DNA of 64,000 nt from Methanobacteriota archaeon. Lineage in GTDB: Archaea > JAADCQ01 > Methanopyri > Methanopyrales > Methanopyraceae. The notes under the pieces are model-generated. The model was not told the DNA's origin, did not search any database, and saw nothing but the letters and a program-made list of their open reading frames with translations. The translations under genes and the position numbers were made by a program. The stretch spans positions 124,001 to 188,000 of the forward strand of contig JAMOPO010000057.1 of the NCBI GenBank assembly GCA_027064425.1, written 5' to 3'. Position 1 is the first letter of the stretch. The number at the start of each line of letters is the position of its first letter. Of this stretch, positions 55,060 through 62,898 are shown piece by piece.

Positions 55060-56160
55060 ATGAGAGTGGAAACGCTCCGGGTCGCGACGGGTGAGCCCGG
55101 AGAGCTGAGGGTGGTCGCGGAGATCACGGAGGGGAAGGTCGTGAACGCCGAGGTGTGCTCCACGACCACGCCGCTCTCCTGGGAGACGCTGGTCCTCGAG
55201 AAGCCCGTCGAGTTCGCCGTGGTCGCCGCCGAGCGGGTGTGCCGCGGCTGCGACGCCAGCGCGGGGCTGGCCGTGGCGGAGGCGGCCGAGGACGCCCTGG
55301 GCGTGGACGTGCCGGACGACGCGAGGAGGGCCCGAGAGCTCCTGAACATGGCCAACGTGGTCAAGTCGCACGCCAGGACGCTGGCCGTGGCCGACCTGGG
55401 AGTGGAGGAGCCGGCCTACGAGCTCGTCCGCGCCGCCAAGGAGATCGTCAGGATGGTGGGCGGGAAGCCCCAGCACCCACCCGCCGTAACCGTGGGCGGC
55501 CTGGCGATCGAGCGGATCCCCGTGGAGCGGGTTGAGAGCGTGGCCAAGGACGCGGTGGAGACCGCCGAGGAGGTGCTGGATGACGTGGAGTCGGCCGTAG
55601 ACGACCTGCGAGAAGACCTCGAGGTGGAGCCGCGCGAGCGGCCGACCGAGCTCAGCGTCTCGGACACGTACAGGGGCGACGTGGACCGGGGCGCGATCGA
55701 GGTGCTGACGCCGGAGGAGTTCTACCGGATGAGGACCACCCGGAGGATCGCCACCAACCTCGTCGCCCAGTATGAGGGCAAGCCCGCCCTGGTCGGACCG
55801 GCCGCGAGGCGGGGCGGGGCGGAGCATCCGGTGGAGCACCACGTCGCCAGGGCCGAGGAGATCGTGAGCATGCTGGACGGGATCGCGGACGCCGCCTCAG
55901 GGCTGGACGGGTCCGGCGAGTACCGGACGGACGACGTGGAGGCGGGATCCGGCGAAGGGGCGGCCGCGGTGGAGGCCCCGGAGGGCGTCCTCGTCGTCCG
56001 GCTGCGGCTCAGGAACGGGCGCGTGGACGAGGCCGAGATGATCACTCCTTCCAACTTCAAGGCGGCCCTCGCGGGCGACCTCCTGCCCGGACTGACGGTC
56101 GAGGAGGTCGAGACGGTCCTGCGCTCGCTCGGCCTCTCCGGCAGGTGCCTCACGCACTGA
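55060..56160 (+). CDS. Degenerate [NiFe]-hydrogenase large subunit (FrhA/MvhA-like)
   Basis: A 366-residue homologue of the hydrogenase large subunit, shorter than the usual 400-470. The L1 motif RxCGxC appears as RVCRGC (C61, C64), but the His that normally follows is missing. The segment ARRARELLNMANVVKSHA and PALVGPAARR are clear family matches. The C-terminal DPCxxCxxH motif reads GLSGRCLTH: the first Cys is Ser360, the second is C363, and the chain ends at that His without the usual cleaved extension. A nickel site is therefore doubtful; it may serve as a scaffold. ATG 55060 follows AGGTGA, 33 bases after cooS. Confidence 0.78.
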   Translation: MRVETLRVATGEPGELRVVAEITEGKVVNAEVCSTTTPLSWETLVLEKPVEFAVVAAERVCRGCDASAGLAVAEAAEDALGVDVPDDARRARELLNMANVVKSHARTLAVADLGVEEPAYELVRAAKEIVRMVGGKPQHPPAVTVGGLAIERIPVERVESVAKDAVETAEEVLDDVESAVDDLREDLEVEPRERPTELSVSDTYRGDVDRGAIEVLTPEEFYRMRTTRRIATNLVAQYEGKPALVGPAARRGGAEHPVEHHVARAEEIVSMLDGIADAASGLDGSGEYRTDDVEAGSGEGAAAVEAPEGVLVVRLRLRNGRVDEAEMITPSNFKAALAGDLLPGLTVEEVETVLRSLGLSGRCLTH

Positions 56161-56172
56161 GGGGGGCTCGAG

Positions 56173-56889
56173 ATGAGGGTAGCCCTGCTCTCCCTCATGT
56201 CCTGCGGATCCTGCGCGGAGAACCTCGAGATCGTGTGCCAGAGTGAGGGCCACGAGCTGGTATGGTCGAGTCTGAGGGACGACGGTGAAGTGCCGGACGT
56301 GGACGTCCTGTTCGTGGACGGGGCCGTGGACTTCGCCGACGCTGACGCGCGGGAGCGGCTCGAGCGGGCGGTCTCGTCGGCGGACGTGGTCGTGTCGCTG
56401 GGATCCTGCGCCGCCACCGGTGGCTTTGAGCGGCACGCGATCGGCATGCGAGAGCCCGCCAGGTACCACTTCACGGTGTTCCCGGCCGCCAAGTTCGCCG
56501 ACACGGACTACGCCATCATCGGCTGCCCTCCCACGGAGGACGCCATCGCCTCCTTCCTGGAGGCGCTGGAGGAGGGCGACGACGACAGGCTCGAGCCGTA
56601 CCGGGTCCTGTCGGGGGACTTCCACGGGCTGGACCCGAACCTGCCGTCCCCCGTCCGTGGCCCGGAGGCGACGGTGGAGGACGTGCTGCTGACCTCCAAC
56701 AAGGATCTCTGCCTGGGCTGCGACCTGGACGTCGTCGAGCGAGAGCTATTCTGCACGGGATGCGGAGCGTGCGCCGCCTCGTGCCCCGCCTGGGCCATAG
56801 AGATCGACGAGAAGCCCGAGATCCGCGAGGACAGGTGCATCAGGTGCGGAACGTGCTTCGCGACCTGCCCGAGGTCGTTCCGAGCTTGA
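56173..56889 (+). CDS. FrhG-like hydrogenase small subunit with two ferredoxin clusters
   Basis: A 238-residue electron-transfer subunit. The N-terminal small-subunit domain keeps the proximal cluster ligands C11 and C14 (SCGSC), C79 (LGSCAATGG) and C118 (IGCPPT). The C-terminal part has a CLGC pair and two [4Fe-4S] motifs, CTGCGACAASCP and CIRCGTCFATCP. This matches FrhG of F420-reducing hydrogenase. It could wire the CooS protein to the FrhB-like flavin subunit. ATG 56173 follows GGGGGG, 12 bases after the large-subunit gene. Confidence 0.88.
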   Translation: MRVALLSLMSCGSCAENLEIVCQSEGHELVWSSLRDDGEVPDVDVLFVDGAVDFADADARERLERAVSSADVVVSLGSCAATGGFERHAIGMREPARYHFTVFPAAKFADTDYAIIGCPPTEDAIASFLEALEEGDDDRLEPYRVLSGDFHGLDPNLPSPVRGPEATVEDVLLTSNKDLCLGCDLDVVERELFCTGCGACAASCPAWAIEIDEKPEIREDRCIRCGTCFATCPRSFRA

Positions 56890-56908
56890 GCCACCGGTGG
56901 TGCGCGCG

Positions 56909-57811
56909 ATGCGCGGGTTGCTGAGAAAGATCCTCGGGAAGAAAGACCGGCGGGATGGTAAGATGAAGCTCGACCCCGAGCTCGTGGGTGAGTACCGCGG
57001 CGCGTACCTGGCTCGAGCCACCGAGGAGCGCTTCCGAGAGGCCGGCCAGGACGGCGGCACCGTCACCGCGCTCCTGGCGCACGCGCTCGAGGAGGGTTAC
57101 ATCGAGGCCGCGGTCGTGTCGACGACGGGCTCCGACCCGTGGAGGCCGAGGCCGACCGTGGCCACGAGCGTGGAGGAGCTGCTCGAGGCGGCCGGGTCGA
57201 AGTACTCCATCTCGCCGAACCTGAGCGCGCTGGAGACGGCCGTCGGGTCCCACGACTCGGTGGCCGTGGTCGGCACACCGTGCCAGGTCAGCGCCGTCAG
57301 GAAGCTGGAGTCGCACGCGTACGGCGTGGCCGACGTCGCGGAGCGCGTGAAGCTGCTCATCGGCCTCTTCTGCTCCGAGAACCTGACCTACAAGGGTCTG
57401 ACCGAGTTACTAGAGAAGGAGATCGAGGCCGACCTCTCCAGCGTGGAGCGCATGGACATCACGGCGGGTAAGTTCACCGTCGTCACCTCCGACGGCGAGG
57501 AGCGATCGGTTTCCGTCTCAGAGCTGCGCAGGTACGCCAACGAGGCGTGCGGCTTCTGCACTGATTTAACGGCAGAGGACGCGGACGTGAGCGTTGGGTC
57601 CACGGGCGCTCCAGACGGTTGGAACGTCGTTCTGGTGCGGACCGGCCGGGGCGAGAGGATCCTCCAGTCCGCTGTGGACGCCGAGGTGCTGGAGGTAAGG
57701 GACGTGGACGAGGGGGACCCGGCGACCCTCGAGCGGCTGGCGAGCGACAAGAGGGAGCGCGCCGAGAGCGCCAGGTGCGCGGTGTGGCGACCCTACCCGA
57801 CCTCCCCCTAG
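56909..57811 (+). CDS. FrhB-like F420-binding flavoprotein subunit
   Basis: A 300-residue member of the coenzyme F420 hydrogenase/dehydrogenase beta family, which carries FAD and a [4Fe-4S] cluster and exchanges hydride with F420. Motifs: GQDGGTVTALLAHALEEG, VVGTPCQVSAVRKL, GLFCSENLTYKGL and CGFCTDLTAEDADVSVGS. A basic N-terminal extension of about 25 residues precedes the usual start. ATG 56909 lies six bases after GGTGGTG; GTG 56897 and 56900 are alternatives. Its presence argues that the complex uses F420. Confidence 0.88.
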   Translation: MRGLLRKILGKKDRRDGKMKLDPELVGEYRGAYLARATEERFREAGQDGGTVTALLAHALEEGYIEAAVVSTTGSDPWRPRPTVATSVEELLEAAGSKYSISPNLSALETAVGSHDSVAVVGTPCQVSAVRKLESHAYGVADVAERVKLLIGLFCSENLTYKGLTELLEKEIEADLSSVERMDITAGKFTVVTSDGEERSVSVSELRRYANEACGFCTDLTAEDADVSVGSTGAPDGWNVVLVRTGRGERILQSAVDAEVLEVRDVDEGDPATLERLASDKRERAESARCAVWRPYPTSP

Positions 57812-57842
57812 CGTTGCACCGCCGCTCGCGGGGGCGGTCGTC

Positions 57843-58319
57843 GTGGAAATCGGTCCGAGGGAGTTCCTCCGAGCGTTCCTGTACTCCTACGTCGTAACGT
57901 CCGCGCAGCTGCTGGGTAGCAAGGCGCCGGCCCTGCGGCGGGCCGTGTGCAGGAACGCCGCCCGGGCCCTACTCCGGGAGCACCCGGAGCTGGAGGACCT
58001 CGAGCCCGTTGAGATGGTGAAGGCGGTGGCCGAGAGCCTGCTGGGGGCCAGCGTGAGCGTCGATGAGGACGCGTCCGGAGGAGTGGCTGTCAGGATCGAG
58101 GGATGCAGGATCTGCCCGAGGGACCTCATCGAGGAGTTCGTCCGTGATCATCCCGAGTTGAAGGACCCGATCTTCGGGTACAACGTCTGCGCGTTCACGA
58201 CCCTCATTGAGGAGGTCTTCCGAGCCCTGGGGGAGGAAGTTGAACTGAAGCACGAGCCCGTGGAGCGCGGCCGCTGTCGCGTGATCGTGAAGGCGAGCGG
58301 CAATAGGGCCGACGTTTGA
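57843..58319 (+). CDS. Stand-alone V4R-like protein
   Basis: A 158-residue protein. The C-terminal half (VRIEGCRICPRDLIEE, YNVCAFTTLIEEVFRALG, GRCRVIVKA) follows the Cys spacing of the V4R (4-vinyl reductase) sensor domain and parallels the C-terminal domain of the next gene. The N-terminal half is helical. It may bind a hydrophobic or redox ligand, or a metal. GTG 57843 follows GGGGGCGG, 31 bases after the FrhB-like gene. Confidence 0.65.
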   Translation: MEIGPREFLRAFLYSYVVTSAQLLGSKAPALRRAVCRNAARALLREHPELEDLEPVEMVKAVAESLLGASVSVDEDASGGVAVRIEGCRICPRDLIEEFVRDHPELKDPIFGYNVCAFTTLIEEVFRALGEEVELKHEPVERGRCRVIVKASGNRADV

Positions 58320-58368
58320 ACCTGAGGATGGCCCGCGGATGGTCGTCCCCTGCGCAGGGGAGGGCGAG

Positions 58369-59109
58369 ATGAGGCTGGCCATCGACGTTCCCAAGGATGT
58401 GGCCAGGGCGTTGGACAACGAGACCCGGCGCGAGATCCTTGAGCTGCTCAGAAAGCGCGGTCCCATGACCCTGTCCGACATAGCCCGGGAGCTGGGGCTG
58501 TCGAAATCGACGGTGCACCACCACCTGCGGGAGCTCCGGCGGGCCGGCCTGGTGGACGTGGTCAAGGAGGACCGGGGCGCGCCGCTGCCCAGGCGGTACT
58601 ACGGGCTGGTGCGCAGGCTGGTGAAGCTGTCGAGACCGAGGCTCGAGGACGCGGTGGAGTACGTCGCGCGAGCGCTGGACAGGGAGGACGACCCGTCCAC
58701 CTCCCTCCCGCTGGCCATAGCCGCCGCCTACCGTGCGGTGCTGGAGTCGCTGGGCGTTGACGCGAGGGAGGTCCTGTACGAGCTGGGCGAGGAGGTGGGT
58801 AAACGGCTGGCCAGGCGCTGTGAGGAGGGCTTGAAGGGGTTGGAACGGGTCCTATCCTCCGTGGCCGACTCGGTGCGGGTCCGCCGGGATGGGGAGCGCG
58901 TCACCGTCGAGGTGGAGGGGTGCCGGGAGTGCTCGGACCTTCCTTACGGCCCCGCCTGTCCGCTGGAGGCCGGCATCGTGGCTGGGTTCCTGACGGAGCT
59001 GACCGGCCGGCGCTACCGGGCTGAAGAGGTCGAGTGCTGTGGAGAGGGAGCGGAGAGGTGCGTGTTCGTGGCGGAGCCCGCTAGCGACGAAGAACGCCCC
59101 AAGCCCTAG
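58369..59109 (+). CDS. MsvR-like transcription regulator (ArsR helix-turn-helix plus V4R)
   Basis: A 246-residue regulator. The N-terminal winged helix (residues about 10-85; TLSDIARELGLSKSTVHHHL) is ArsR-type. The C-terminal V4R domain (about 170-235) has GCRECSDLPYGPACP, then ECCGEGAERCVF. This domain pair is that of MsvR, a redox-sensitive regulator of methanogens whose Cys change state under oxidation. ATG 58369 follows GGGGAGGG. Likely autoregulates the cooS operon through the TTCG-N8-CGAA box, an inference. Confidence 0.82.
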   Translation: MRLAIDVPKDVARALDNETRREILELLRKRGPMTLSDIARELGLSKSTVHHHLRELRRAGLVDVVKEDRGAPLPRRYYGLVRRLVKLSRPRLEDAVEYVARALDREDDPSTSLPLAIAAAYRAVLESLGVDAREVLYELGEEVGKRLARRCEEGLKGLERVLSSVADSVRVRRDGERVTVEVEGCRECSDLPYGPACPLEAGIVAGFLTELTGRRYRAEEVECCGEGAERCVFVAEPASDEERPKP

Positions 59110-59422
59110 TCGCCTTGGATACTCCCTCAACCCACGCCACCAGGGCCAGCGTGGCGGCGATCTCCTCGTCCGTCACCCCGGCCACGTTCCTGGCCGTCTC
59201 GGCGATCAGCTCCACCCGGCGCTCGTCTCCCGAGGCCGCGGCCAAGGCCAGCGCGATCAGGTGCTTCGTTTTGTCGTCCAGCGGGGACTCCTTCCAGGCC
59301 ACCTCGTGGAGTCGCTCGATGACGCCCGCGTACTCGTCTCCCAGCATCTCCTCGGCGTACTTCACGGCGGTTAGGCCCTTCTCATCCTCCTCCTTCGCGG
59401 GCTCACCCGGCCTCCGGGACAA
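59081..59422 (-). CDS. Carboxymuconolactone decarboxylase/AhpD-like protein without CxxC
   Basis: A 113-residue helical protein. The core (AWKESPLDDKTKHLIALALAAA, then GVTDEEIAATLALVAWVEG) fits the CMD/AhpD family. The peroxidatic CxxC of AhpD is absent; the matching stretch is GDERRVELIAETA, so a thiol peroxidase role is unlikely. TTG 59422 follows GGGGGC. It overlaps the end of the MsvR-like gene by 29 nt on the opposite strand and is divergent from thrS. Confidence 0.75.
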   Translation of the reverse strand: MSRRPGEPAKEEDEKGLTAVKYAEEMLGDEYAGVIERLHEVAWKESPLDDKTKHLIALALAAASGDERRVELIAETARNVAGVTDEEIAATLALVAWVEGVSKATRAWGVLRR

Positions 59423-59474
59423 CGTGACGCCCCCGGACGCACACCGGAGGCCCTGAGGATAAACGCGGAGCGTG

Positions 59475-59490
59475 TTCGACGCGAGTCGAA
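59475..59490. promoter_or_regulatory. TTCG-N8-CGAA box between AhpD-like gene and thrS
   Basis: Reads TTCG, ACGCGAGT, CGAA, followed on the plus strand by CTTTAA at 59494-59499. On the minus strand a TTTATCC lies near 59455-59461, so the box could regulate either gene. Same layout as the boxes before the rubrerythrin-like gene and cooS. Confidence 0.45.
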
Positions 59491-59519
59491 AGCCTTTAAG
59501 TCGCATCGAATCGCGCCGC

Positions 59520-59562
59520 GGCCCGCCGGGCCGGCCCCGCGGGGCGGGCCGATGATGCTATC
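59520..59562 (+). other. Paired hairpins in the thrS leader
   Basis: GGCCCGCC (59520-59527) is the exact reverse complement of GGCGGGCC (59543-59550), with a 15-base GC-rich loop that can itself pair. A second small hairpin, TGAT-GCT-ATCA, follows at 59552-59562. Both lie in the roughly 75-base leader between the TATA-like element and the thrS start. Confidence 0.4.
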
Positions 59563-59598
59563 AGCCGGGTGTCGGGAGCCGACCCGGGGCCCGGTCGG

Positions 59599-61470
59599 GT
59601 GAGGATGCTGCTCATTCACGCGGACGAGATGTCGTTCGAGGCGAAGCAGAAGACCAAGATCGCGGAGGAAGAGCCCCCGACGAAGGAGGCTGAAGTGGAG
59701 GACTGCCTGGTCGTGTTCGCGGCGGTGCAGGAGGCCGACGAGGAGGACCCGGAGGCGACCGCCGAGGCGGCTGTAAAGGAGGTGGAGGACGTCGCGGGCG
59801 AGCTCAAGGTCGATCGGATCGTCCTGTACCCGTACGCGCACCTCGTGGAGGATCTCGCCTCCCCGGACGCGGCGGTTGAGGTGCTGAAGCGAATGGAGGA
59901 GCTCCTGCGGGAGCGCGGCTACGAGGTCGTGCGGGCGCCTTTCGGCTGGTACAAGGCGTTCCGGCTGGCCTGCAAGGGCCACCCGCTGTCGGAGCTGTCC
60001 CGGACGGTCACTCCGGAGGCGGTGGAGGAGGAAGAGCGGGAGGTGGAGTCGGAGTTCAAGGTGTACGTGGACGGCGAGCTGGTGAGCGTGGAGGACGTGG
60101 ACCTGTCGGAGCTCCCGGGGGACTTCCGGCAGCTGGTGCTGCACGAGCTGGGCGAGGAGCGGGAGGCCAGTGGCGAGGAGCCGGCACACGTGCGGATGAT
60201 GCGGGAGAAGGGGATCTGTGATCACGAGCCGGCGGCGGACGTGGGTCACGTTCGATGGTACCCGTACGGGCACGTGATCCGGCGGTGCCTGGCGGAGTAC
60301 GTGGAGGATCTGATGGCGGAGATGGGCGCGGCGGTCGTGGAGACGCCGGTGATGTACGACCTGGGCGAGGAGGCCATCCGGGAGCACGCGGACCGGTTCG
60401 GCGAGCGGCAGTACCGGATGCGGGCGGGCAACCGGGCGCTGATGCTCCGGTACGCGGCCTGCTTCGGGGCGTTCCGGCTGCTGTCCGACACAACGCTGAG
60501 CCGGCGTCACTTGCCGTTCAAGGTGTACGAGCTGTCGCACAGCTTCCGGCTGGAGCAGAGCGGTGAGGTGGTCGGGCTGAAGCGGCTGCGGGCGTTCACG
60601 ATGCCGGACCTGCACACGGTGTGCGCCGACATGGACCAGGCGGTGGAGGAGTTCCTGGAGCAGGCGAGGCTGTGCCTGGAGGTGGGTAGGGAGCTGGGGC
60701 TGGAGTACGAGGTCGTGCTGCGGGTCACGGAGGACTTCCTGGACGAGCGACCCGAGGTGCTCGAGGAGCTGGCCGAGGCCGTGGAGGAGGTGTACGGGGA
60801 CTCCAAGCCGATCCTCGTGGAGGTGCTCTCCGAGCGGAAGCACTACTGGGAGTGCAAGGTGGACTTCGCGTTCATCGACAGCCTGGGTCGGCCCATCGAG
60901 AACCCGACCGTGCAGATCGACGTGGAGAGCGGGGAACGGTTCGGCATCACGTTCGCGGACGAGTCCGGGGAGGAGCGGCACCCGGTGATCCTGCACTGCT
61001 CGCCCACGGGCAGCCTGGAGCGGGTGATCTGCGCGCTGCTCGAGAACCAGCAGAAGCTGTTCGAGCGGGAGGAGCGGCTGCCCACGCTGCCGACCTGGCT
61101 GTCCCCCGTGCAGGTGCGGGTGATCCCGGTGTCCGAGAAGGTGCTAGACGAAGCGGAGAAGGTGGCCGAGCGGCTGCGGAAGGAGGGGTTCCGGGTCGAC
61201 CTGGACGATCGGGACGAGCCCGTGGGCAGGAAGATCCGGGATGCGGGCAAGGAGTGGGTGCCCTACGTGGTGGTGATCGGGGAGGAGGAGGTGGAGAAGG
61301 GCACGCTGTCGGTGACGATCCGGGCGGAGTCGACGCTGGAGGAGCAGAAGCGGGTGGAGATGACGCTCGAAGAGCTCATTGAGCGGCTCGAGCGGGAGAC
61401 GGAGGGCAAGCCCAGGGTGCCGCTGACGCTACCGGAGCGGCTCAGCGAGCGGCCGCGGTTCGGGCACTGA
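59599..61470 (+). CDS. thrS: Threonyl-tRNA synthetase, archaeal type
   Basis: A 623-residue class II synthetase. The N-terminal 140 residues form the archaeal D-aminoacyl-deacylase-like editing domain (MLLIHADEMSFEAKQK). The catalytic core shows motif 2-type YELSHSFRLEQSGEVVGLKRLRAF and class II motif 3 SPTGSLERVICALLE; the C-terminal anticodon-binding domain follows. GTG 59599 fits the family start MRMLLIH; ATG 59605 and a more distant GTG 59569 are alternatives. The leader has hairpins and a candidate redox box upstream. Confidence 0.95.
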   Translation: MRMLLIHADEMSFEAKQKTKIAEEEPPTKEAEVEDCLVVFAAVQEADEEDPEATAEAAVKEVEDVAGELKVDRIVLYPYAHLVEDLASPDAAVEVLKRMEELLRERGYEVVRAPFGWYKAFRLACKGHPLSELSRTVTPEAVEEEEREVESEFKVYVDGELVSVEDVDLSELPGDFRQLVLHELGEEREASGEEPAHVRMMREKGICDHEPAADVGHVRWYPYGHVIRRCLAEYVEDLMAEMGAAVVETPVMYDLGEEAIREHADRFGERQYRMRAGNRALMLRYAACFGAFRLLSDTTLSRRHLPFKVYELSHSFRLEQSGEVVGLKRLRAFTMPDLHTVCADMDQAVEEFLEQARLCLEVGRELGLEYEVVLRVTEDFLDERPEVLEELAEAVEEVYGDSKPILVEVLSERKHYWECKVDFAFIDSLGRPIENPTVQIDVESGERFGITFADESGEERHPVILHCSPTGSLERVICALLENQQKLFEREERLPTLPTWLSPVQVRVIPVSEKVLDEAEKVAERLRKEGFRVDLDDRDEPVGRKIRDAGKEWVPYVVVIGEEEVEKGTLSVTIRAESTLEEQKRVEMTLEELIERLERETEGKPRVPLTLPERLSERPRFGH

Positions 61471-61472
61471 GC

Positions 61473-61964
61473 TCAGGACTCCCGCTCCATCGCCACGATC
61501 CCCGTCCTGGCGATCTCCACGATGCTCCCGATGTCCTTCATGAGCTCCAGCAGGGACTCCACGTCCCGCGGCTCACCCACGATCTCCACCGTGATCGTCT
61601 CCCGCCCCACGTCCACCACCTCAGCGCCCGCGGCCCGGGCCAGCTCGGCCGCCCGAGCCCGGTCCTTCGTCTTGATCTTCACCAGCGCCAGCTGACGCTC
61701 CACGGTGCGCTCCGGGTCCAGCTCCGAGACCTTGATCACGTCGATAAGCTTGTTAAGTTGCTTCACGACCTGCTCGATGGTCCTATCGTCACCGCGCACC
61801 GTGAGCGTCATCCGCGCGAGCCCCTCGCGCTCCGACGGCCCCTCCGCGATCGAGTCGATGTTGAACCCACGACGCCGGAACAGCCCCGAGACCCGCTGCA
61901 TGACCCCGGGCCGATCCCGCACCAGGACCGACAGGATCCTCCGCTTCTGCTCCCCCTCCGCCAT
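61473..61964 (-). CDS. ilvN: Acetolactate synthase small (regulatory) subunit
   Basis: A 163-residue ACT-domain protein that binds valine and activates IlvB. The start RILSVLVRDRPGVMQRVSGLFRRRGFNIDSI is the classical ACT motif; the C-terminal half (ITVEIVGEPRDVESLLELM) is the second domain. ATG 61964. Its partner ilvB lies 11 kb away on the other strand. The stop abuts the thrS stop. Confidence 0.94.
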   Translation of the reverse strand: MAEGEQKRRILSVLVRDRPGVMQRVSGLFRRRGFNIDSIAEGPSEREGLARMTLTVRGDDRTIEQVVKQLNKLIDVIKVSELDPERTVERQLALVKIKTKDRARAAELARAAGAEVVDVGRETITVEIVGEPRDVESLLELMKDIGSIVEIARTGIVAMERES

Positions 61965-62019
61965 CCAGCCGACCCCCGGCCCCGGGCCCCGGGGAGCCTT
62001 TTCTGGGTAACACCCCGGG

Positions 62020-62073
62020 ATGATGCAGGCCCTCCCTACCCGAAGCTCGATGAGGAGCCAGCCCTTTCGCTGA
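62020..62073 (+). ncRNA. Candidate C/D box sRNA (tentative)
   Basis: A 54-base stretch in the ilvN-tatD divergent gap with ATGATGC (C-like), CCGA (D'-like, 62040-62043), CGATGAG (C'-like, 62048-62054) and CTGA (D, 62070-62073). The spacing between boxes (about 13 and 15 bases) fits archaeal C/D guide RNAs, which are abundant in Methanopyrus. Boxes C, D' and C' each deviate by one base, so this is a weak call. Confidence 0.3.
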
Positions 62074-62088
62074 CCCGGGGGACCGGAC

Positions 62089-62859
62089 TTGGACCGCCCC
62101 GTGGACGCGCACTGCCACCTCTGCTTCGACCACTTCAAGGGCGAGGAGGAGGACGTCGTCGAGCGCGCCCGCGACCGAATCCTTCGAATGTACGACTGCG
62201 GCGTCACCCCGGGCACCGCCCGACGGACGCTCGAGCTGGCCCGCCGGTTCGACGGCTTCGTCTTCCCCACGATCGGTCTGCACCCGCCGAGGGCCCCGAG
62301 GATGCAGGACCGAGTCATCGACGAGGTGGTGGAGATCATCCGGGAGCATGCGGACGAGCTGGCGGCGATCGGCGAGATCGGGCTGGACTACCACTACATC
62401 AAGCGGGCCGACGAGCGCGAGTGCATGCGGGAAGTCTTCGAGCGGTTCCTGAGACTCGCCGAGGAGCTCGACAAGCCGGTCGTCATCCACGCTCGGGAGG
62501 CGGAGGAGGACGCCTTCGAGATCCTGCAGGAGTACGACGTGACCGCGATGTTCCACTGCTACGACGGCCCGCCGGAGCTGGCCCGGAGGATCGCGGAGGA
62601 GGGGCACTACGTCTCCTTCTCCACCATCCTCATCATCCGCGGCCTCACCAACCGCACCCGGGAGCTGATCGAGTCGGTGCCGCTCGAGCGCATCCTGACG
62701 GAGACGGACAGCCCTTACCTCTCGCCCGAGAAGGGGAGGCGGAACGAGCCCAAGAACGTCTGGAGGGTCGTGGAGCTGGTGGCGGAGGTGAAGGGGGAGC
62801 CGGTGGGTAAGGTGGTGGAGGCCACCGCCAAGAACGCCCTCGACTTCTACGACCGGTAG
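62089..62859 (+). CDS. TatD-family metal-dependent hydrolase
   Basis: A 256-residue TIM-barrel nuclease/hydrolase. Metal ligands appear in VDAHCHL, TIGLHPP, GEIGLDYHY, VVIHARE, MFHCY and TETDSPYLSP. The family includes DNases, but archaeal substrates are untested. TTG 62089 follows GGGGGA at six bases. The gene ends just before the 5S rRNA promoter. Confidence 0.9.
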   Translation: MDRPVDAHCHLCFDHFKGEEEDVVERARDRILRMYDCGVTPGTARRTLELARRFDGFVFPTIGLHPPRAPRMQDRVIDEVVEIIREHADELAAIGEIGLDYHYIKRADERECMREVFERFLRLAEELDKPVVIHAREAEEDAFEILQEYDVTAMFHCYDGPPELARRIAEEGHYVSFSTILIIRGLTNRTRELIESVPLERILTETDSPYLSPEKGRRNEPKNVWRVVELVAEVKGEPVGKVVEATAKNALDFYDR

Positions 62860-62867
62860 GAAAAAAC

Positions 62868-62875
62868 TATAAATA
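62868..62875 (+). promoter_or_regulatory. TATA box of 5S rRNA
   Basis: TATAAATA preceded by an A-run (BRE-like), 24 bases before the predicted 5S 5' end: ideal archaeal promoter spacing. Confidence 0.85.
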
Positions 62876-62898
62876 GAGGGGCCGGGCCGGCGCGAAAT

